Positions 8,730 through 19,598 of a stretch of 64,000 nt of DNA are shown piece after piece. The position numbers and the translations under genes are program-made. Numbering within the stretch: position 1 is the first letter of the stretch; every line of letters starts with the position of its first letter. The notes under the pieces were generated by a model. The model did not search any database, was not told the origin of the DNA, and saw only the letters and a list, made by a program, of their open reading frames with translations. The DNA comes from Mactromeris polynyma (Eukaryota > Mollusca > Bivalvia > Venerida > Mactridae): contig JASFXZ010000001.1 in NCBI GenBank assembly GCA_032209605.1, positions 40,118,619 to 40,182,618 of the forward strand. The letters run 5' to 3'.

Positions 8730-11709
8730 CTTGCATTGAACTAAGCATTCTAATTGCAAAGTTTGTTGCTCAGATCAAACATTATATTGCATTCATCATT
8801 CAATATCACGATGAATTATTTAATTTGCATTCATTGTTCAGACTAATCGTTAATTGTACAGAATCTTGTTCCATTGTTTAAATCCAGCCAGTATATCGAA
8901 CGTTGGTGAAGACAATTAAGCTGGATGTAATTGTATTCCAACTGTAGTTACCTGGACGCAAACTATTTATATAAACCTGTAAGTGCCCATCGGCTAAATG
9001 CGCTGTATCAAGAGCATTTTTCAAAATAGTTAGTTATTGACATTTTCAACCCTCTCTCTTGTGATATATTTTACACAATGGTACGGGTTGATGTAAGAAG
9101 TTTCGAGATTAAATGCGGAAGTATTCAACTGAAATGCTTATTTTGAAGTTTATCATATAAACTGTGAGTCAAAACCTAAACCTCAGTAGACCTTGATGGA
9201 TCACAAATTATGATCTCCCAAACCATAGTACACATTTATTGATAAGCAAGCAATCAATTGTTCAAAGGTTCAGGTATAAACAAATCCTCATTTATACATA
9301 TTAAAGTGTGGCCAAGATCTGATGTAGTCTAGTCCCTGGACTTATTTGTGTAAACGTTTTGTCCAGAGCATTTCTTATAATGTTCGTGTAGAAGGATACC
9401 TGAAGTTCAATTTTAGCGAGGGTGGACAGTTGACATCATGTCAGTTTTCATGGAAAATCTTGTTTCGCAAAGATCTCCAAAAGGATATGAGCATATATTT
9501 TGAAGCCGATCGAAGTGAATAGTGTTCATTATTTGCAAAAATAAGTAACTCAGTCAGGTAACAAGGGGCCATACCATCACACATTACGATGATGCTCTTG
9601 AGCTTTGTCAAAAGGTGAGATATTTGAATAAAGAATGCTCATGTTATAATATGACTTTATACGAAGGTTCAACTGATTCTGATTGTATTGCATTAGTAAA
9701 AAGAAATAGCTTCTAAAGGATGATCGGCACAAATTGAAATAAGCGAAGATATTGTAATTTTACTGGTTAAGAATTTTACTTATAGCACGAACACATGTTA
9801 ATAGAATGAATAAATAAATATTAAAATTCTGCTTTCATTCAATGTTTTAACTTATCTATATGTAGTAAAAAATGATAGCAGGTGTGGTAGACATAGTTTG
9901 TTACATGCCCAAGTTACCCAACAGAATATAATAAAACACGTAAATAAAATTACATCAAATCTCCATTACAGGACCCTTGTGGTAATGTCCATTGACCTTT
10001 CAGAGATTTCCATAAAATTACTGTTTAGGTGCATATTTTATAAAATAACATCTATCGATACATTAATACAATATTAACGCATTCACCTCGTGTTTATATG
10101 TTTTTAATGATACAAGGTGTAATAAATAATAATTGGGCTTGTCCACTTTAAACTATATCAACTATTTTAAAACTTTCAAATCGATGAAGGCATTTAAAGC
10201 TTAGACAATAGTTATCCCATAGTCCTCTTGATTTGGTTAAGAAACTTTAAATACATTTTTAATGCAAACAATATTTCTTTGGACATTTATTTTCACTGTA
10301 TTTTGTGTTGAATCCCTATGTCTATCACAACTATAGTGAACATATTTATTACTGTTGACTTTGTCTGATTAACATCGACTAAGTTAAAAGTGAAAAAAAA
10401 GAAAAAAAGATCGATCAACCAGTAAGCAAGAAACTCATATCACGACTATTTGTTCATTGAAATGTTATTCCTCTTGTTACCGCAAGGGAATTTCGTGTCT
10501 TTACGAATGCATGATTGTATGATTTAACGCATAAATACCGTAATCATGTGACATCGTAACAATCGATTTGACGCAGTTTCTTATCTTTTTTGTGCTGCAT
10601 TATAATTTATTTAGCGCATAATTGTTCACATGCATCGTATGCAGTCTGCGTTGAGATTCTTATGCGCATCCATTACGCTATCTAATAAACGCGCTGCTGT
10701 CCTTTTAAATTCGCGACATCGTCCTTTCTGACACCCATGTCCTCTAAAAAAGCGCTGATTTAATATCTCTACAGTAATATATTCTTTTCAAAATCAGAAA
10801 ATGCGCCTATATTAGCATGATCATTGAACTAACCTGCACATTGATATGGACTGATCCAAACAATGACGTTTTGTCAATGTTATTGTGCCTTCAGATCTTG
10901 GCCGCACTATATCAAGTTGGTATCAAGTTGGTATGCAGGCCTGGATCAACAAAACATTATTATTGATAAATTTGAAAATCAATTATTCAATCGTTCAGGC
11001 ATATATATATCCTCATTAATAGAAATTATGAAAATGTACCAGTCGTTAATCAACTGTACTGTGACTAGGGCTTTGGTCTCGTGCTCTTTCGTTGTCATCA
11101 TGAAAGTCATATTTTAATCATATATGCTTAGAATGCTTTTGAGAAAATGACATGTTAATGTCTTCATATAAACGATCTTTCAGACACTGCATTATCTGGA
11201 CTGACCAGCAATCGTAACATCTCGGCATTTTTTATGTTGCTCAACATATCTTAACCTTCAAATTGCGCCGACAGACTGTTTCAAGATGTTTCTTGTTATA
11301 TAGATCATTTAGTGACCCTCCAATTAAGTGTGCGGTATCGAAGCGCACAATTTAATCGGTTGGTAGGAAATAAGTGAAATTTAACGACAAACGTATCGTT
11401 CATTTTATTATTAAAATGGTGTCTAGACATTTCATATGACTAAAATGTGAAAACTCCGTTTCAGTCACTACCTGTTTTTGACGGACTTTGCTCATATGGT
11501 TTACAATTTATTAATCCTAAGTATAAGTCATACTACCCATGAACATTCAGACAATGTTTTGCGAAGACTTCATAAAGGAGAGAGATTTAAATTGTTACAG
11601 GAAACGCCTCATACACAAGACCTATTATTACTGACTGTCTTTACTTGTTCCTTGAGGGATTCAATAGTCTATAGGTTCGGCTAAATATATATTCTTTATA
11701 CATAGCATT
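8730..11709. other. Non-coding part of unit A between PAN/WSC gene and LINE
   Basis: AT-rich sequence shared with 32190-39676, apart from B-specific insertions. It holds a LINE remnant (9499-9605), a partial tRNA-like segment on the minus strand (about 10640-10685) and an exon-like repeat at 11193-11280 (ending TDQQS in one frame). The 84-codon ORF at 10863 has no recognisable features, and its near-identity in B only reflects duplication. Confidence 0.6.
9499..9605 (-). pseudogene. Remnant of a LINE reverse transcriptase C-terminus, copy A
   Basis: This matches part of the minus-strand ORF at 35838-36120 in unit B, covering the APRYLTELLVFANN portion. In unit A the 3' end of the remnant has been removed together with about 3 kb of sequence present in B. 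The fragment predates the duplication. Confidence 0.6.
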
Positions 11710-12046
11710 CAACAGGTACGCATGCGCAAGAAAAGGGCGCACGAAAAATTTGGTTTGTGCTATTTTGGATATTATACAAATATTACTTAGTGTACAGGAT
11801 TGGAATTTATATCAAAGTGAAAGTGAATAACTCAGGATAACAGAGGTATAAATACATTTTGCCTCAAAGTTTGCATTTTTGCTTAATATGTGGATTTTTG
11901 AATTTTCCTTTGTCTAAGATAGTTATTGTGAAAAAACTGTGAGTTCAAAGTGATTTGATAGTGATATCACACTTGTTAGTCTTGTTGAAAGGAACTATTG
12001 TATGTGGATTAGCTAGTTAACGGATTAAGCAATTATATACCCGACG

Positions 12047-13456
12047 ATGTCTGACCATAGCTTCGAGCATTTAATTGATCCGTTATCGCCTGATCATGAT
12101 CACACACGTGATCGCAGCGATTTTCATGATGACGTGTTATGGGAGGATATGGGAGATATTGCCGAAGACGACATCCGGATACTTGAGGAATACCGGAAGC
12201 TAGTAACTTTCTACCGTGATTTACCCAAGGACATGTGTATTGCGCAAATCGTGAGAGAATATTCTTCTAGTGAAGAGGATATGGAGCGCATTCGTTCTGT
12301 TTATTTTGATCATCTCAAAGAGACATGCGATGAGTTTCCGTTTGGAGTTAATGCAGAACTTAAGAGGCGTATGTATACTCGAACCGGGGACCCTCTCCCG
12401 GTACGTTTGGCGCAGGATATATATCACATCTTAGAGGTTTCAGAAGGTGGTGATCCGAGTGTGTTGAAACCTATGGTGAGTGTATGTAGAAGTCGGAAGT
12501 CATCCGCAGCTAAGTCTACCCGTGCCCGGGTGGGTAGTGTCCATCAACCAAGAACATGTTTGTGTTCAAATGAAATATCTGTGTTAAAGGATCAATTATC
12601 TACTCTACAGGCGGATCAGTTGATTCTTAAGCAGGCTCTTCACGTAAGTAATGACTTACGTAACAAGCAAATGTTTACCATGAAGGACTCCTTACATGCA
12701 ATTATGGTAGATATATTGACATGCTCCAGAGTCATCAAAGATTGTTCCGATTCCAATTTATCAACCATGAGGAACATAGTCAGTTCCGCTGTTGCTAGGA
12801 TCACCGAGTTTGAGGACAGGATTAGACTTGTAGAGGTAAAGATTGATAGTTGTGATGATAGTGTATGCATAGATGCAGAGAAAACTGTTAACAGTGTTAG
12901 TGACGGAAGTGCCTTATTTACGGCGGAGCGTATAAATCATGTACCAGTCATAAGCCCTAAATCAGAGAAGGTGGATATTAGAACGCAGGTGTCACCCCAG
13001 CCTAAGTCTGAGACGGCGGATATAAGAACTCAGGTGTCATCTAAGTCAGTTATTTCTACCCCTGTACAACAATCAATTCCGGTGCGTATTACATCTCGGG
13101 TGCATGATGACGACACACATGAAGAAAATGACTTTTCAATTCATCGGCGGAGACGGACGAGACATTTCTGTGTATTGGGTCTCAGTGAAAATGTCAACAC
13201 TACAGTTTTGGCCTCAGTTATCAAACAGAAGGGACCGACTGTGTCAATGATTCGTGTTTTCCCTACGAAGTCTGACCCACGTAAAGTTGTGCTACGTCTC
13301 AACGTTTACGATGATGAATATGTTGATCGAGTGATGAACAAAAGTTTTTGGCCTAGTTACATCTCGTGTAGACCTTGGCGAACGCGAGCGGCTAGTGATT
13401 TGCCGCCGAGATTTCATAATCTACAAAGACATAATTATGAACATTCAACCCAATAG
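12047..13456 (+). CDS. LINE ORF1 protein (RNA-binding, coiled coil)
   Basis: 469 residues. An acidic N-terminus (residues 1-60) is followed by a helical region, a basic patch (SRKSSAAKSTRARVG, about 150), and a likely coiled coil between about 180 and 285 (NEISVLKDQLSTLQ and ITEFEDRIRLVEVK). A short internal repeat follows (KSEKVDIRTQVS / KSETADIRTQVS, about 305-330). The C-terminal domain, about 385-455, reads HFCVLGLSENVNTT, then RVFPTKSDPRKVVLRLNV and FWPSYISCRPW, which resembles the alpha/beta C-terminal domain found in ORF1 proteins of invertebrate LINEs. It would coat element RNA and act as chaperone. There is no zinc knuckle. It is complete from ATG to stop. Confidence 0.8.
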   Translation: MSDHSFEHLIDPLSPDHDHTRDRSDFHDDVLWEDMGDIAEDDIRILEEYRKLVTFYRDLPKDMCIAQIVREYSSSEEDMERIRSVYFDHLKETCDEFPFGVNAELKRRMYTRTGDPLPVRLAQDIYHILEVSEGGDPSVLKPMVSVCRSRKSSAAKSTRARVGSVHQPRTCLCSNEISVLKDQLSTLQADQLILKQALHVSNDLRNKQMFTMKDSLHAIMVDILTCSRVIKDCSDSNLSTMRNIVSSAVARITEFEDRIRLVEVKIDSCDDSVCIDAEKTVNSVSDGSALFTAERINHVPVISPKSEKVDIRTQVSPQPKSETADIRTQVSSKSVISTPVQQSIPVRITSRVHDDDTHEENDFSIHRRRRTRHFCVLGLSENVNTTVLASVIKQKGPTVSMIRVFPTKSDPRKVVLRLNVYDDEYVDRVMNKSFWPSYISCRPWRTRAASDLPPRFHNLQRHNYEHSTQ

Positions 13457-13504
13457 TGTTGGAGGTAACGGTCAACATCAGTGATAAATTGATTTTGTTA
13501 GCAT

Positions 13505-16500
13505 GTGAGATTTGTTTATCTTTATCTATATATGGCTGATTTTCATTTAAATATGTTGACATGGAATGCTTCTGGCATTATGTCGAGTGCATCGTATCTA
13601 TGTAAAACACTAGCTGATTATGACATATATATTTGCGGTATTTCTGAGCATTGGTTGTTTCATAATAGTGTTCATTTTCTTGACTCTGTATTTAATAACT
13701 ACCGTTATATATCAAAGTGTGACAGTGACCTTTTATTACCTAGTAAAAGAAAGGTTGGAAAAGGGGGTGTGGCCATTCTGTGGAGATATGACATTAATGA
13801 CAGAGTTTCGCCGCTTGATATTGACGATGATCGGATTATCGGTATCCAGTTACAGTTATCACAAAATAATTATGTATTTATATTCCAACTGTATTTACCA
13901 TGTACCAATCACTCAATTGTTATTTACAGAGAATATGTTCAGAAATTGTATGAAATTTGGTATACCTATTCTGAATTAGGAATGGTAATTATCATGGGTG
14001 ATTTTAATAGTTCTATATTTGATGACAAACAAAGAAATATGTTATTCAGACGTTTTTTGTCGGACACACAAACAATACCTATCAATACATTGCCAACGTG
14101 CTATGGTGCAAAGGACACATATGTTTCATATGATGGTTTATATGCTTCAGTGATTGATTATATATGCTTACCAATTGAATGTATTGATCTTGTTGTTCGT
14201 TGTGAAGTTTTAGATGATGATTGTCTTAACGTTTCTAGGCATAGACCAGTCGCTACTCGTATTGTTATACCTTTGATGAATTGTAATGATTGTGAATCTA
14301 CAGTAAACGATAATATTAAAAGAGTGAACTGGAAGAAGGCCACTGAAATACAGTTAAATTCGTATGTTGAACGTGTTACAGATTCTATGGAAATGTGCCC
14401 GCAGGTTATAGAATCCAGGGAGAGTATGGACTCGTCATATGAAAAATTATGTAATATTCTTACCGGTGCAGCATTAACATGTATAGGTCATAAAGTATTT
14501 AAACCTCATCTTAAACCGTTCTGGAACAGTGAGTTAGGTGAATACCACAGGGAGATGAGAGATAAACGCGTTGACTGGTGCAGAGCAGGACGCCCACGAT
14601 GTCGTACTGACCAAACGTACCATGCTTATAAGGCAGCGAAGAGACAATTCAGACGAATTCATAGAAAATGTGCGAATGAATATATGTTGAAATTAAATAA
14701 CGAAATTGATGAGTCGGCAGAAATAAATTCCAACGACTTTTGGAAGCATGTGAATAAACGTCGTAAGTCTTATAATAGCAATCAGACTTCATCGGGTATA
14801 AAGTTCAATGAGTGTATATACAGAGATCAGTCCGCTATAACAGAACAATGGGGATTTTACTTTGAAAGGCTGTATTCTCCTTCGAAATCGGACCAATATG
14901 ACGAACAATGGTGTAAACATGTTACTAATGAAGTCAGAAGTTTAAGGGAACATCTGATTCCCGATAAAATAGTTACAGTTCTGCCCGAGGATGTTAGTAA
15001 AATCATCACTGCCTTCCCACAGGGTAAAGCGTCTGGTTTTGATGGTGTAACGTATGAACATTTAAAATATGTGGCGAGTATTGTAACTCCAAAATTGGCG
15101 GAATTATTTACTTATATGTTGCGCATGTCTTATATACCGGATGCCCTCAAGCGTGGAATAATAATAACACTGTACAAAGGAGGGTCAAAACGCAAGGATA
15201 ATCCTAATAGTTACAGGGCGATTACACTGACATCTGTTGTGTTAAAGTTATTTGAGGCAGTTGTGTTACAACGATGTAGAACTCAGATGATGACGGACTT
15301 AAGTATTCAGCAATGTGGTTTTCAAGAAGGTTTGGGTTGCCTAATGACATCATTTATGCTTAGGGAAAGCGTTTACTTCGCGCGTGAACATGGCTCTAAA
15401 CTATTTGTGTGCTTTCTTGATGGCAAACAAGCCTTTGATAGGGTATGGCATGACGGGTTGTTCTACAAACTTAATGCTAAAATAGACCCTACGTCACTTC
15501 TTGCTTTTATTGAACTGTATTCGAACATGACAAGTTGTGTCAAGAACCGAGGTCAAACATCGCGCTGGTTTCCAGTACGCCAAGGAACGCGTCAAGGAGG
15601 AAAGAGTTCCCCGGACTGCTATTTAGTGTACATAAATGGGTTGATATGTGAATTAGAACAATCAGGTCTTGGTTTTTGTATGTATGATTTTAACATGAGC
15701 AGTCCTACAGTAGCAGACGATATGGTACTTATTGCATATTCTCGGAAAGCGCTACAAGAAATGTTGCAAATTTGTTATAAGTACTCATGTAAATGGCGCT
15801 TCGACTATAATCCATCAAAATGTGCGGTAATTGTGTTTAATGAACAGAGGCGGACTGAAATTAATCGTACTTGGTCACTCGGACCAGAACGTATAGAGGA
15901 AGCAGAATCGTACACACACCTTGGGTTACGATGTGATAATTATATGTCTACCGGTGCACTTATTTCCGAAGCCTCGATGAAGTTAAGAGGAACTCTCAAT
16001 TCGATTCTAAACAGTGGTTTTAATCCGACCGAGCTTAATCCTATAACGACTCTTAAAATGTACACCAATATTGTTTTGCCAAAGGCTCTTTATGGCTCGC
16101 CGTTGTGGTCAAATTATTCACAAAGTGACTTGAATCAACTTGAAATTGCACATAGACGTTGTGTAAAACAAATACTTCAAGTCAGTAGAAGTACAAATAC
16201 AGATTTTTCTTTAGCGTGTCTGAATATAGAATCAGCAGAGGAACTAGTTGATTATGAAAAACTACAGTTTTTTGGACAACTGTGTAGGTTACCAGAAAAC
16301 TTCTTAGCGAAGAAAATATTTATTCACAGACTAGTGCGTTTCTTTGTGGTTAATTGTAACACCCATGGATTTGTCCCAGATATACATAGACTATTACGTA
16401 AATACGAGTTATTACCAGTTGTCCAGTGGTACATTTCTACTGGTATATTTCCCAGTAAACTTACCTGGAAAAGAACAATTAAGAAAAACGTTAAATTGGC

Positions 16501-16936
16501 TAACAGACGTAAACGAACAAAAAGGGTGCAAGTACAGTTAGATAGTGTTGTTCCATCTTTAATTCAGATGGATAAATCTCTTGTTTTATTCGGGATAGCT
16601 AGATCGACACCGTCACTCTCAACTTTATGCAAAAAAGCTACAAGATTGCTTAGCTGGATAGTATCTAGACAATTTATTACTAAATGTGCTAAATGTGAGA
16701 GATATTCGGAATGTCTTGTGAACCATGTGTTATGGTTTTGTGAAAAACTTGAAAGTAAAAGAGTGAACATGATTATTGAATCTTGCAATGTAATGGGGAT
16801 AGACGAGTACTGCCAGTTCATTCAATTACCTATTGATGTTATGAGTAAGCGACTGGTCTATCGTGCATTGCATACATCAGAAAACAAATATTTCTGTCAT
16901 TTCTCACTACTTAATGTAATCTGCGATATGTTGTAA
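13505..16936 (+). CDS. LINE ORF2: APE endonuclease and reverse transcriptase
   Basis: 1143 residues. The N-terminal AP-type endonuclease shows MLTWNASGI, GISEHWL, IIMGDFNSS (about residue 163) and SRHRPVATR (about 245). The reverse transcriptase starts near 505 with GKASGFDGVTYEHLK, then IIITLYKGGSKRKDN, FLDGKQAFDRVWHD, GTRQGGKSSPDCYLVYING, the catalytic VADDM (about 735) and YTHLGLRC. The C-terminal part has a Cys/His cluster (CAKCERYSECLVNHVLWFC, about 1060). It nicks target DNA and primes cDNA synthesis there. All catalytic motifs are present, so it may be active. The start is uncertain: a second ATG at 13532 (MADFHLNML) would drop nine residues. Confidence 0.92.
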   Translation: MRFVYLYLYMADFHLNMLTWNASGIMSSASYLCKTLADYDIYICGISEHWLFHNSVHFLDSVFNNYRYISKCDSDLLLPSKRKVGKGGVAILWRYDINDRVSPLDIDDDRIIGIQLQLSQNNYVFIFQLYLPCTNHSIVIYREYVQKLYEIWYTYSELGMVIIMGDFNSSIFDDKQRNMLFRRFLSDTQTIPINTLPTCYGAKDTYVSYDGLYASVIDYICLPIECIDLVVRCEVLDDDCLNVSRHRPVATRIVIPLMNCNDCESTVNDNIKRVNWKKATEIQLNSYVERVTDSMEMCPQVIESRESMDSSYEKLCNILTGAALTCIGHKVFKPHLKPFWNSELGEYHREMRDKRVDWCRAGRPRCRTDQTYHAYKAAKRQFRRIHRKCANEYMLKLNNEIDESAEINSNDFWKHVNKRRKSYNSNQTSSGIKFNECIYRDQSAITEQWGFYFERLYSPSKSDQYDEQWCKHVTNEVRSLREHLIPDKIVTVLPEDVSKIITAFPQGKASGFDGVTYEHLKYVASIVTPKLAELFTYMLRMSYIPDALKRGIIITLYKGGSKRKDNPNSYRAITLTSVVLKLFEAVVLQRCRTQMMTDLSIQQCGFQEGLGCLMTSFMLRESVYFAREHGSKLFVCFLDGKQAFDRVWHDGLFYKLNAKIDPTSLLAFIELYSNMTSCVKNRGQTSRWFPVRQGTRQGGKSSPDCYLVYINGLICELEQSGLGFCMYDFNMSSPTVADDMVLIAYSRKALQEMLQICYKYSCKWRFDYNPSKCAVIVFNEQRRTEINRTWSLGPERIEEAESYTHLGLRCDNYMSTGALISEASMKLRGTLNSILNSGFNPTELNPITTLKMYTNIVLPKALYGSPLWSNYSQSDLNQLEIAHRRCVKQILQVSRSTNTDFSLACLNIESAEELVDYEKLQFFGQLCRLPENFLAKKIFIHRLVRFFVVNCNTHGFVPDIHRLLRKYELLPVVQWYISTGIFPSKLTWKRTIKKNVKLANRRKRTKRVQVQLDSVVPSLIQMDKSLVLFGIARSTPSLSTLCKKATRLLSWIVSRQFITKCAKCERYSECLVNHVLWFCEKLESKRVNMIIESCNVMGIDEYCQFIQLPIDVMSKRLVYRALHTSENKYFCHFSLLNVICDML

Positions 16937-17442
16937 ACACTATTAATTTATACTTAATAGTGTTTATAGAATATGTTTCATATGTTTATCAGTTAACATA
17001 GGTACCATTAATTCTTCCTTGTATTTCGTTTCGACAAGGTTGAATAGCTCAATGGTACGTATATATCCTGTATTTTGTATATTATAATGTGTCGTCTTTT
17101 GTGTACGTAATTAATGCTCTCATGTGATTTCAGTGTGTATTAATTAATGTTTGTCTTTGTCTTATAGTGCTGGTTATGTATTTTGTATGATTACTTTATG
17201 TTATATTTATGCTCTTCAATACTGGAGGAAATAAAAGATATACATAAGTAATATAACCTACTGCATAAAAATAGTTTATATAATCCTCCAGTATGTGTTT
17301 GAATTGGTGTCAGGAAAGGGGGATCTTCCATAAATTGTAATGCCGGTACATTTCATAAAACTTGCATGAATTAATAATGAAATTATTTTGTCTACTGATT
17401 TACAAAATTACATATTAACTTTACATGTTCATGCTGCTGAAT

Positions 17443-17541
17443 ATGAAGCCAACAACCACGACTTTGAAATGTGTTGCATACGTCTCTAATGAATCAGTGC
17501 TCGTGGCTTACTCAGGGATTGTGAAATTCGCCGTTCAATAA
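17443..17541 (+). pseudogene. Decayed paralogue of PAN/WSC exon 1, copy A
   Basis: Reads MKPTTTTLKCVAYVSNESV, closely resembling the DTTLTCAIYVSNKVS segment of the gene at 6586. The preceding bases (CATGTTCATGCT) also match the end of its signal peptide region. The frame is disturbed between these parts and ends in TAA. A second, older gene copy within each duplicated unit is therefore implied. The counterpart in unit B is at 39886-39984. Confidence 0.6.
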
Positions 17542-17639
17542 TGATTGATCATAATTAAAGTTTCACATACGGTTTGAAAATACTTGTGTATTTTAACTCA
17601 TGTGTTATTTATTATGGTGGTATGGTGTTGTATTGTAGG

Positions 17640-18010
17640 ATTTACTCTTGTTTGATAGTGGACAAATGAGTGCGGAAAATGCATGAACATATCAAGTGCG
17701 ATTGATCCATTTTCTGTTAGATTTTAAAATTATTATCTGATATGGGAGTATGTATAGGGTTGTAGAGCCGCACTCCGTACTTATACTTAATACTTTCCAT
17801 AACTCAAGTCTTTAAGGAAATGGGCCCCAAATGTATTTTCCTCAGTCGTTTTTCCACTATCCGATTTTATGATTTTAATGTGTAAGTATACGTTATAATC
17901 CTGGTACCGAGATTTATCACGAAGTGGCGTTTGTTTTGCAACTGAATGTTATTATTGATTTTTTCTTGTCTCAATTTCGCCTTTTGTATGTGGCGTTATT
18001 TCACTCTCGA
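17640..18010. repeat. Dispersed repeat family 2, copy in unit A
   Basis: It contains GTGCGGAAAATGCATGAA, GATATGGGAGTATG, CCGCACTCCGTACTTATACT and TTGTATGTGGCGTTATTTC. Diverged relatives lie at 40085-40445 (the duplicate), 48580-49100 and 57555-57850. An inverted relation between GAGTGCGG and CCGCACTC suggests a MITE-like origin. Confidence 0.5.
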
Positions 18011-18734
18011 CTTCTTCAATATGTTTGATAACAGTATAAAGAATCCACAAAATGTTTTCTATAGTTTTTATGTTTAAATAAATGGTAATAAAATATACAT
18101 CAGGGGACAGCAGCAGGTATAAATGTTAAACATTTGTTCGCTTTACAGTTACTTCCCTTAGATGACAATGAATATAATCCACTACAAGCTAGTGATTTAG
18201 GCAATTAAAATGAATGATAAAAACGATTAGAAAATGTCACGTACAAAGAGCACAACCATCCTAAAAAGCACAAGGAAAGATAAATTCATATATATCACAA
18301 TATAGACCTTTTCATGTGAAACATAAAATAATATATAGGATTGGTAGGTTGCTTAATTTGTTTTTGTTTTCCTTACTATCTTAACATATGCTATATGGAG
18401 GCAATACGATATATTACCAACATAAACAGGCAGTGTCCTGTTTGCGCCCATAATGCGTTAAACGACTTTGACAGTGAAACACATATTTTTGTTGATAAGA
18501 CACGTGCAAAATGTCTATGTATCCTGGAAAGCCGACACATCTGCGCGCTGATTACAAAAAACTAATTACTAATGCAAATAAGTGAAAATTCATTGGACGA
18601 CTTCAGCTTCACTTATCTTGAAGGAAGTGAAACCATAACGATGGTAAAACGTAAATGAGGTTTATTCGACGCAGGTTGGTTAAATGTTTAAAAGGATGGA
18701 AAATAAAAGGGAAAGTACCGTATATTTTCTGGCC

Positions 18735-18742
18735 TATATAAG
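18735..18742 (+). promoter_or_regulatory. TATA box of Cys-rich peptide pseudogene, copy B
   Basis: TATATAAG is conserved with copies A and C, 118 bases before the ATG at 18853. The leader is shorter than in A and C by a deletion that removes CATCCTGCCAACAGTG. Confidence 0.5.
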
Positions 18743-18852
18743 ACAGTTCGCATTTATGTTATTCATACTGAGACAAACTTCAACGGTAAAACTGCTACAC
18801 TATTGACGATATACAAGATCAGATTTAGACGGAATATAAACAACAACACAGA

Positions 18853-19062
18853 ATGAGGAAGTACATACTTACATTTCTTGTAGTTTTGGTTATAGCTGAC
18901 TGTATACCGGAAGTGGAATCTGCAGTCTTCACTCATGTGCAGATATCTTTACGCCGTGCTTACCAGAGATCATGTTGAAAGAGAGAGAAGTGTCCTCCAG
19001 GAAGAGTTTGCCGCAGATTTGGGTCAATATGTAGGTGCGCTAGTGGTGGAGCAATAGCTTAA
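18853..19062 (+). pseudogene. Small secreted Cys-rich peptide, copy B, broken
   Basis: Same length as the intact copies (210 bases), but codon 42, the second of the paired cysteines, is TGA instead of TGC (18976-18978). This leaves a signal peptide and linker only. The rest of the frame is preserved to the shared TAA at 19060-19062, so the change is recent. The TATA box and most of the leader are retained. Confidence 0.85.
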
Positions 19063-19185
19063 TGATGTCTAGGAATTATGACTAATTAACTTTTATTATG
19101 TGAAATCCATTTTAGTGTTCGTGTGTGTGCGTTTTACTGATACATTCCATCCAGAAGTTGCTGTGGACCGTAGATTATTTTACAG

Positions 19186-19371
19186 TTGCAAAAGGGCTTT
19201 GCACCAGGACTTGCTGTTGACAACAAAATCCATCAGGACAAGAATAACATACTTCCAGAAGACGACAAATCAAATTATATCATCTGCAGACAACGAGAAG
19301 TATTTTATGGTGGACACAACATATTCATTTACAGCGTGTATGACAACATCTCTGAATACATTGCTCAGTGA
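19186..19371 (+). other. Exon-like reading frame after Cys-rich peptide gene, copy B
   Basis: After TATTTTACAG, 62 codons begin LQKGFAPGLAVDNK and end SVYDNISEYIAQ and TGA. The middle is acidic. The frame is open in B and C and shortened in A. It may be the 3' exon of the peptide gene or a separate decayed exon; another overlapping frame is also open here, so coding status is unproven. Confidence 0.3.
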
Positions 19372-19598
19372 CAATCGTGATATTATTCAAAAACAAACGA
19401 GACCGTAAAAGAATATAAACTTAATTTATAAAAAACAATATTTAGGCATACGTATGAAAGCATGGATTTATTCATGCTTAACCGAGGACTTTGTTCATGT
19501 CTGAATATCGTACAGTATTGCTTGTCTTGAGTGTATTATACAGGCGCTAATGACGTTGTTTATGTTGTTTATGCGTTTTACGACATTTCACTTCATTT

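Larger units (their letters stand above)
11710..17240 (+). mobile_element. Full-length non-LTR retrotransposon (LINE) with two open ORFs
   Basis: The element fills a site that is empty in unit B: there CTTTATACATAGCATT runs within about ten bases into ATAAGTAATATAACC (39661-39700), while here the same flanks are separated by about 5.5 kb. Layout: a 5' UTR of about 340 bases, ORF1 (12047-13456), a 48-base gap, ORF2 (13505-16936), and a 3' UTR of about 300 bases ending GGAGGAAATAAAAGATATAC with no poly-A tail. TATACATA near both flanks may be a target duplication. The endonuclease plus ORF1 type points to the CR1/Jockey side of the LINE tree; the clade is not settled. Both ORFs are unbroken, so the insertion is young. 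Confidence 0.9.
1..18411. repeat. Segmental tandem duplication, unit A (left edge cut)
   Basis: The first bases match those starting near 18412 and 40857, and the match runs through the Cys-rich peptide gene, a MITE and two HCN exons. After about 5777 the unit continues with a block holding the PAN/WSC gene, which matches 28990-40856 in unit B. The retrotransposon at 11710-17240 is private to this copy. Unit A lacks a MITE that B and C share (near 23872 and 46330), and shares with B a 5.16-kb deletion of the HCN tail. The true left end lies outside the window. Confidence 0.93.

Noticed and set aside
10863..11117. 84-codon ORF, also 38827-39081
   Set aside because: No motif, composition like translated AT-rich DNA, and identity between copies reflects duplication only.
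18341..18565. 74-codon ORF MVGCLICFCF with several cysteines (also 40784-41014)
   Set aside because: The B and C copies are nearly identical only through recent duplication; copy A at the window start has changes that break the frame. No signal or domain could be confirmed.
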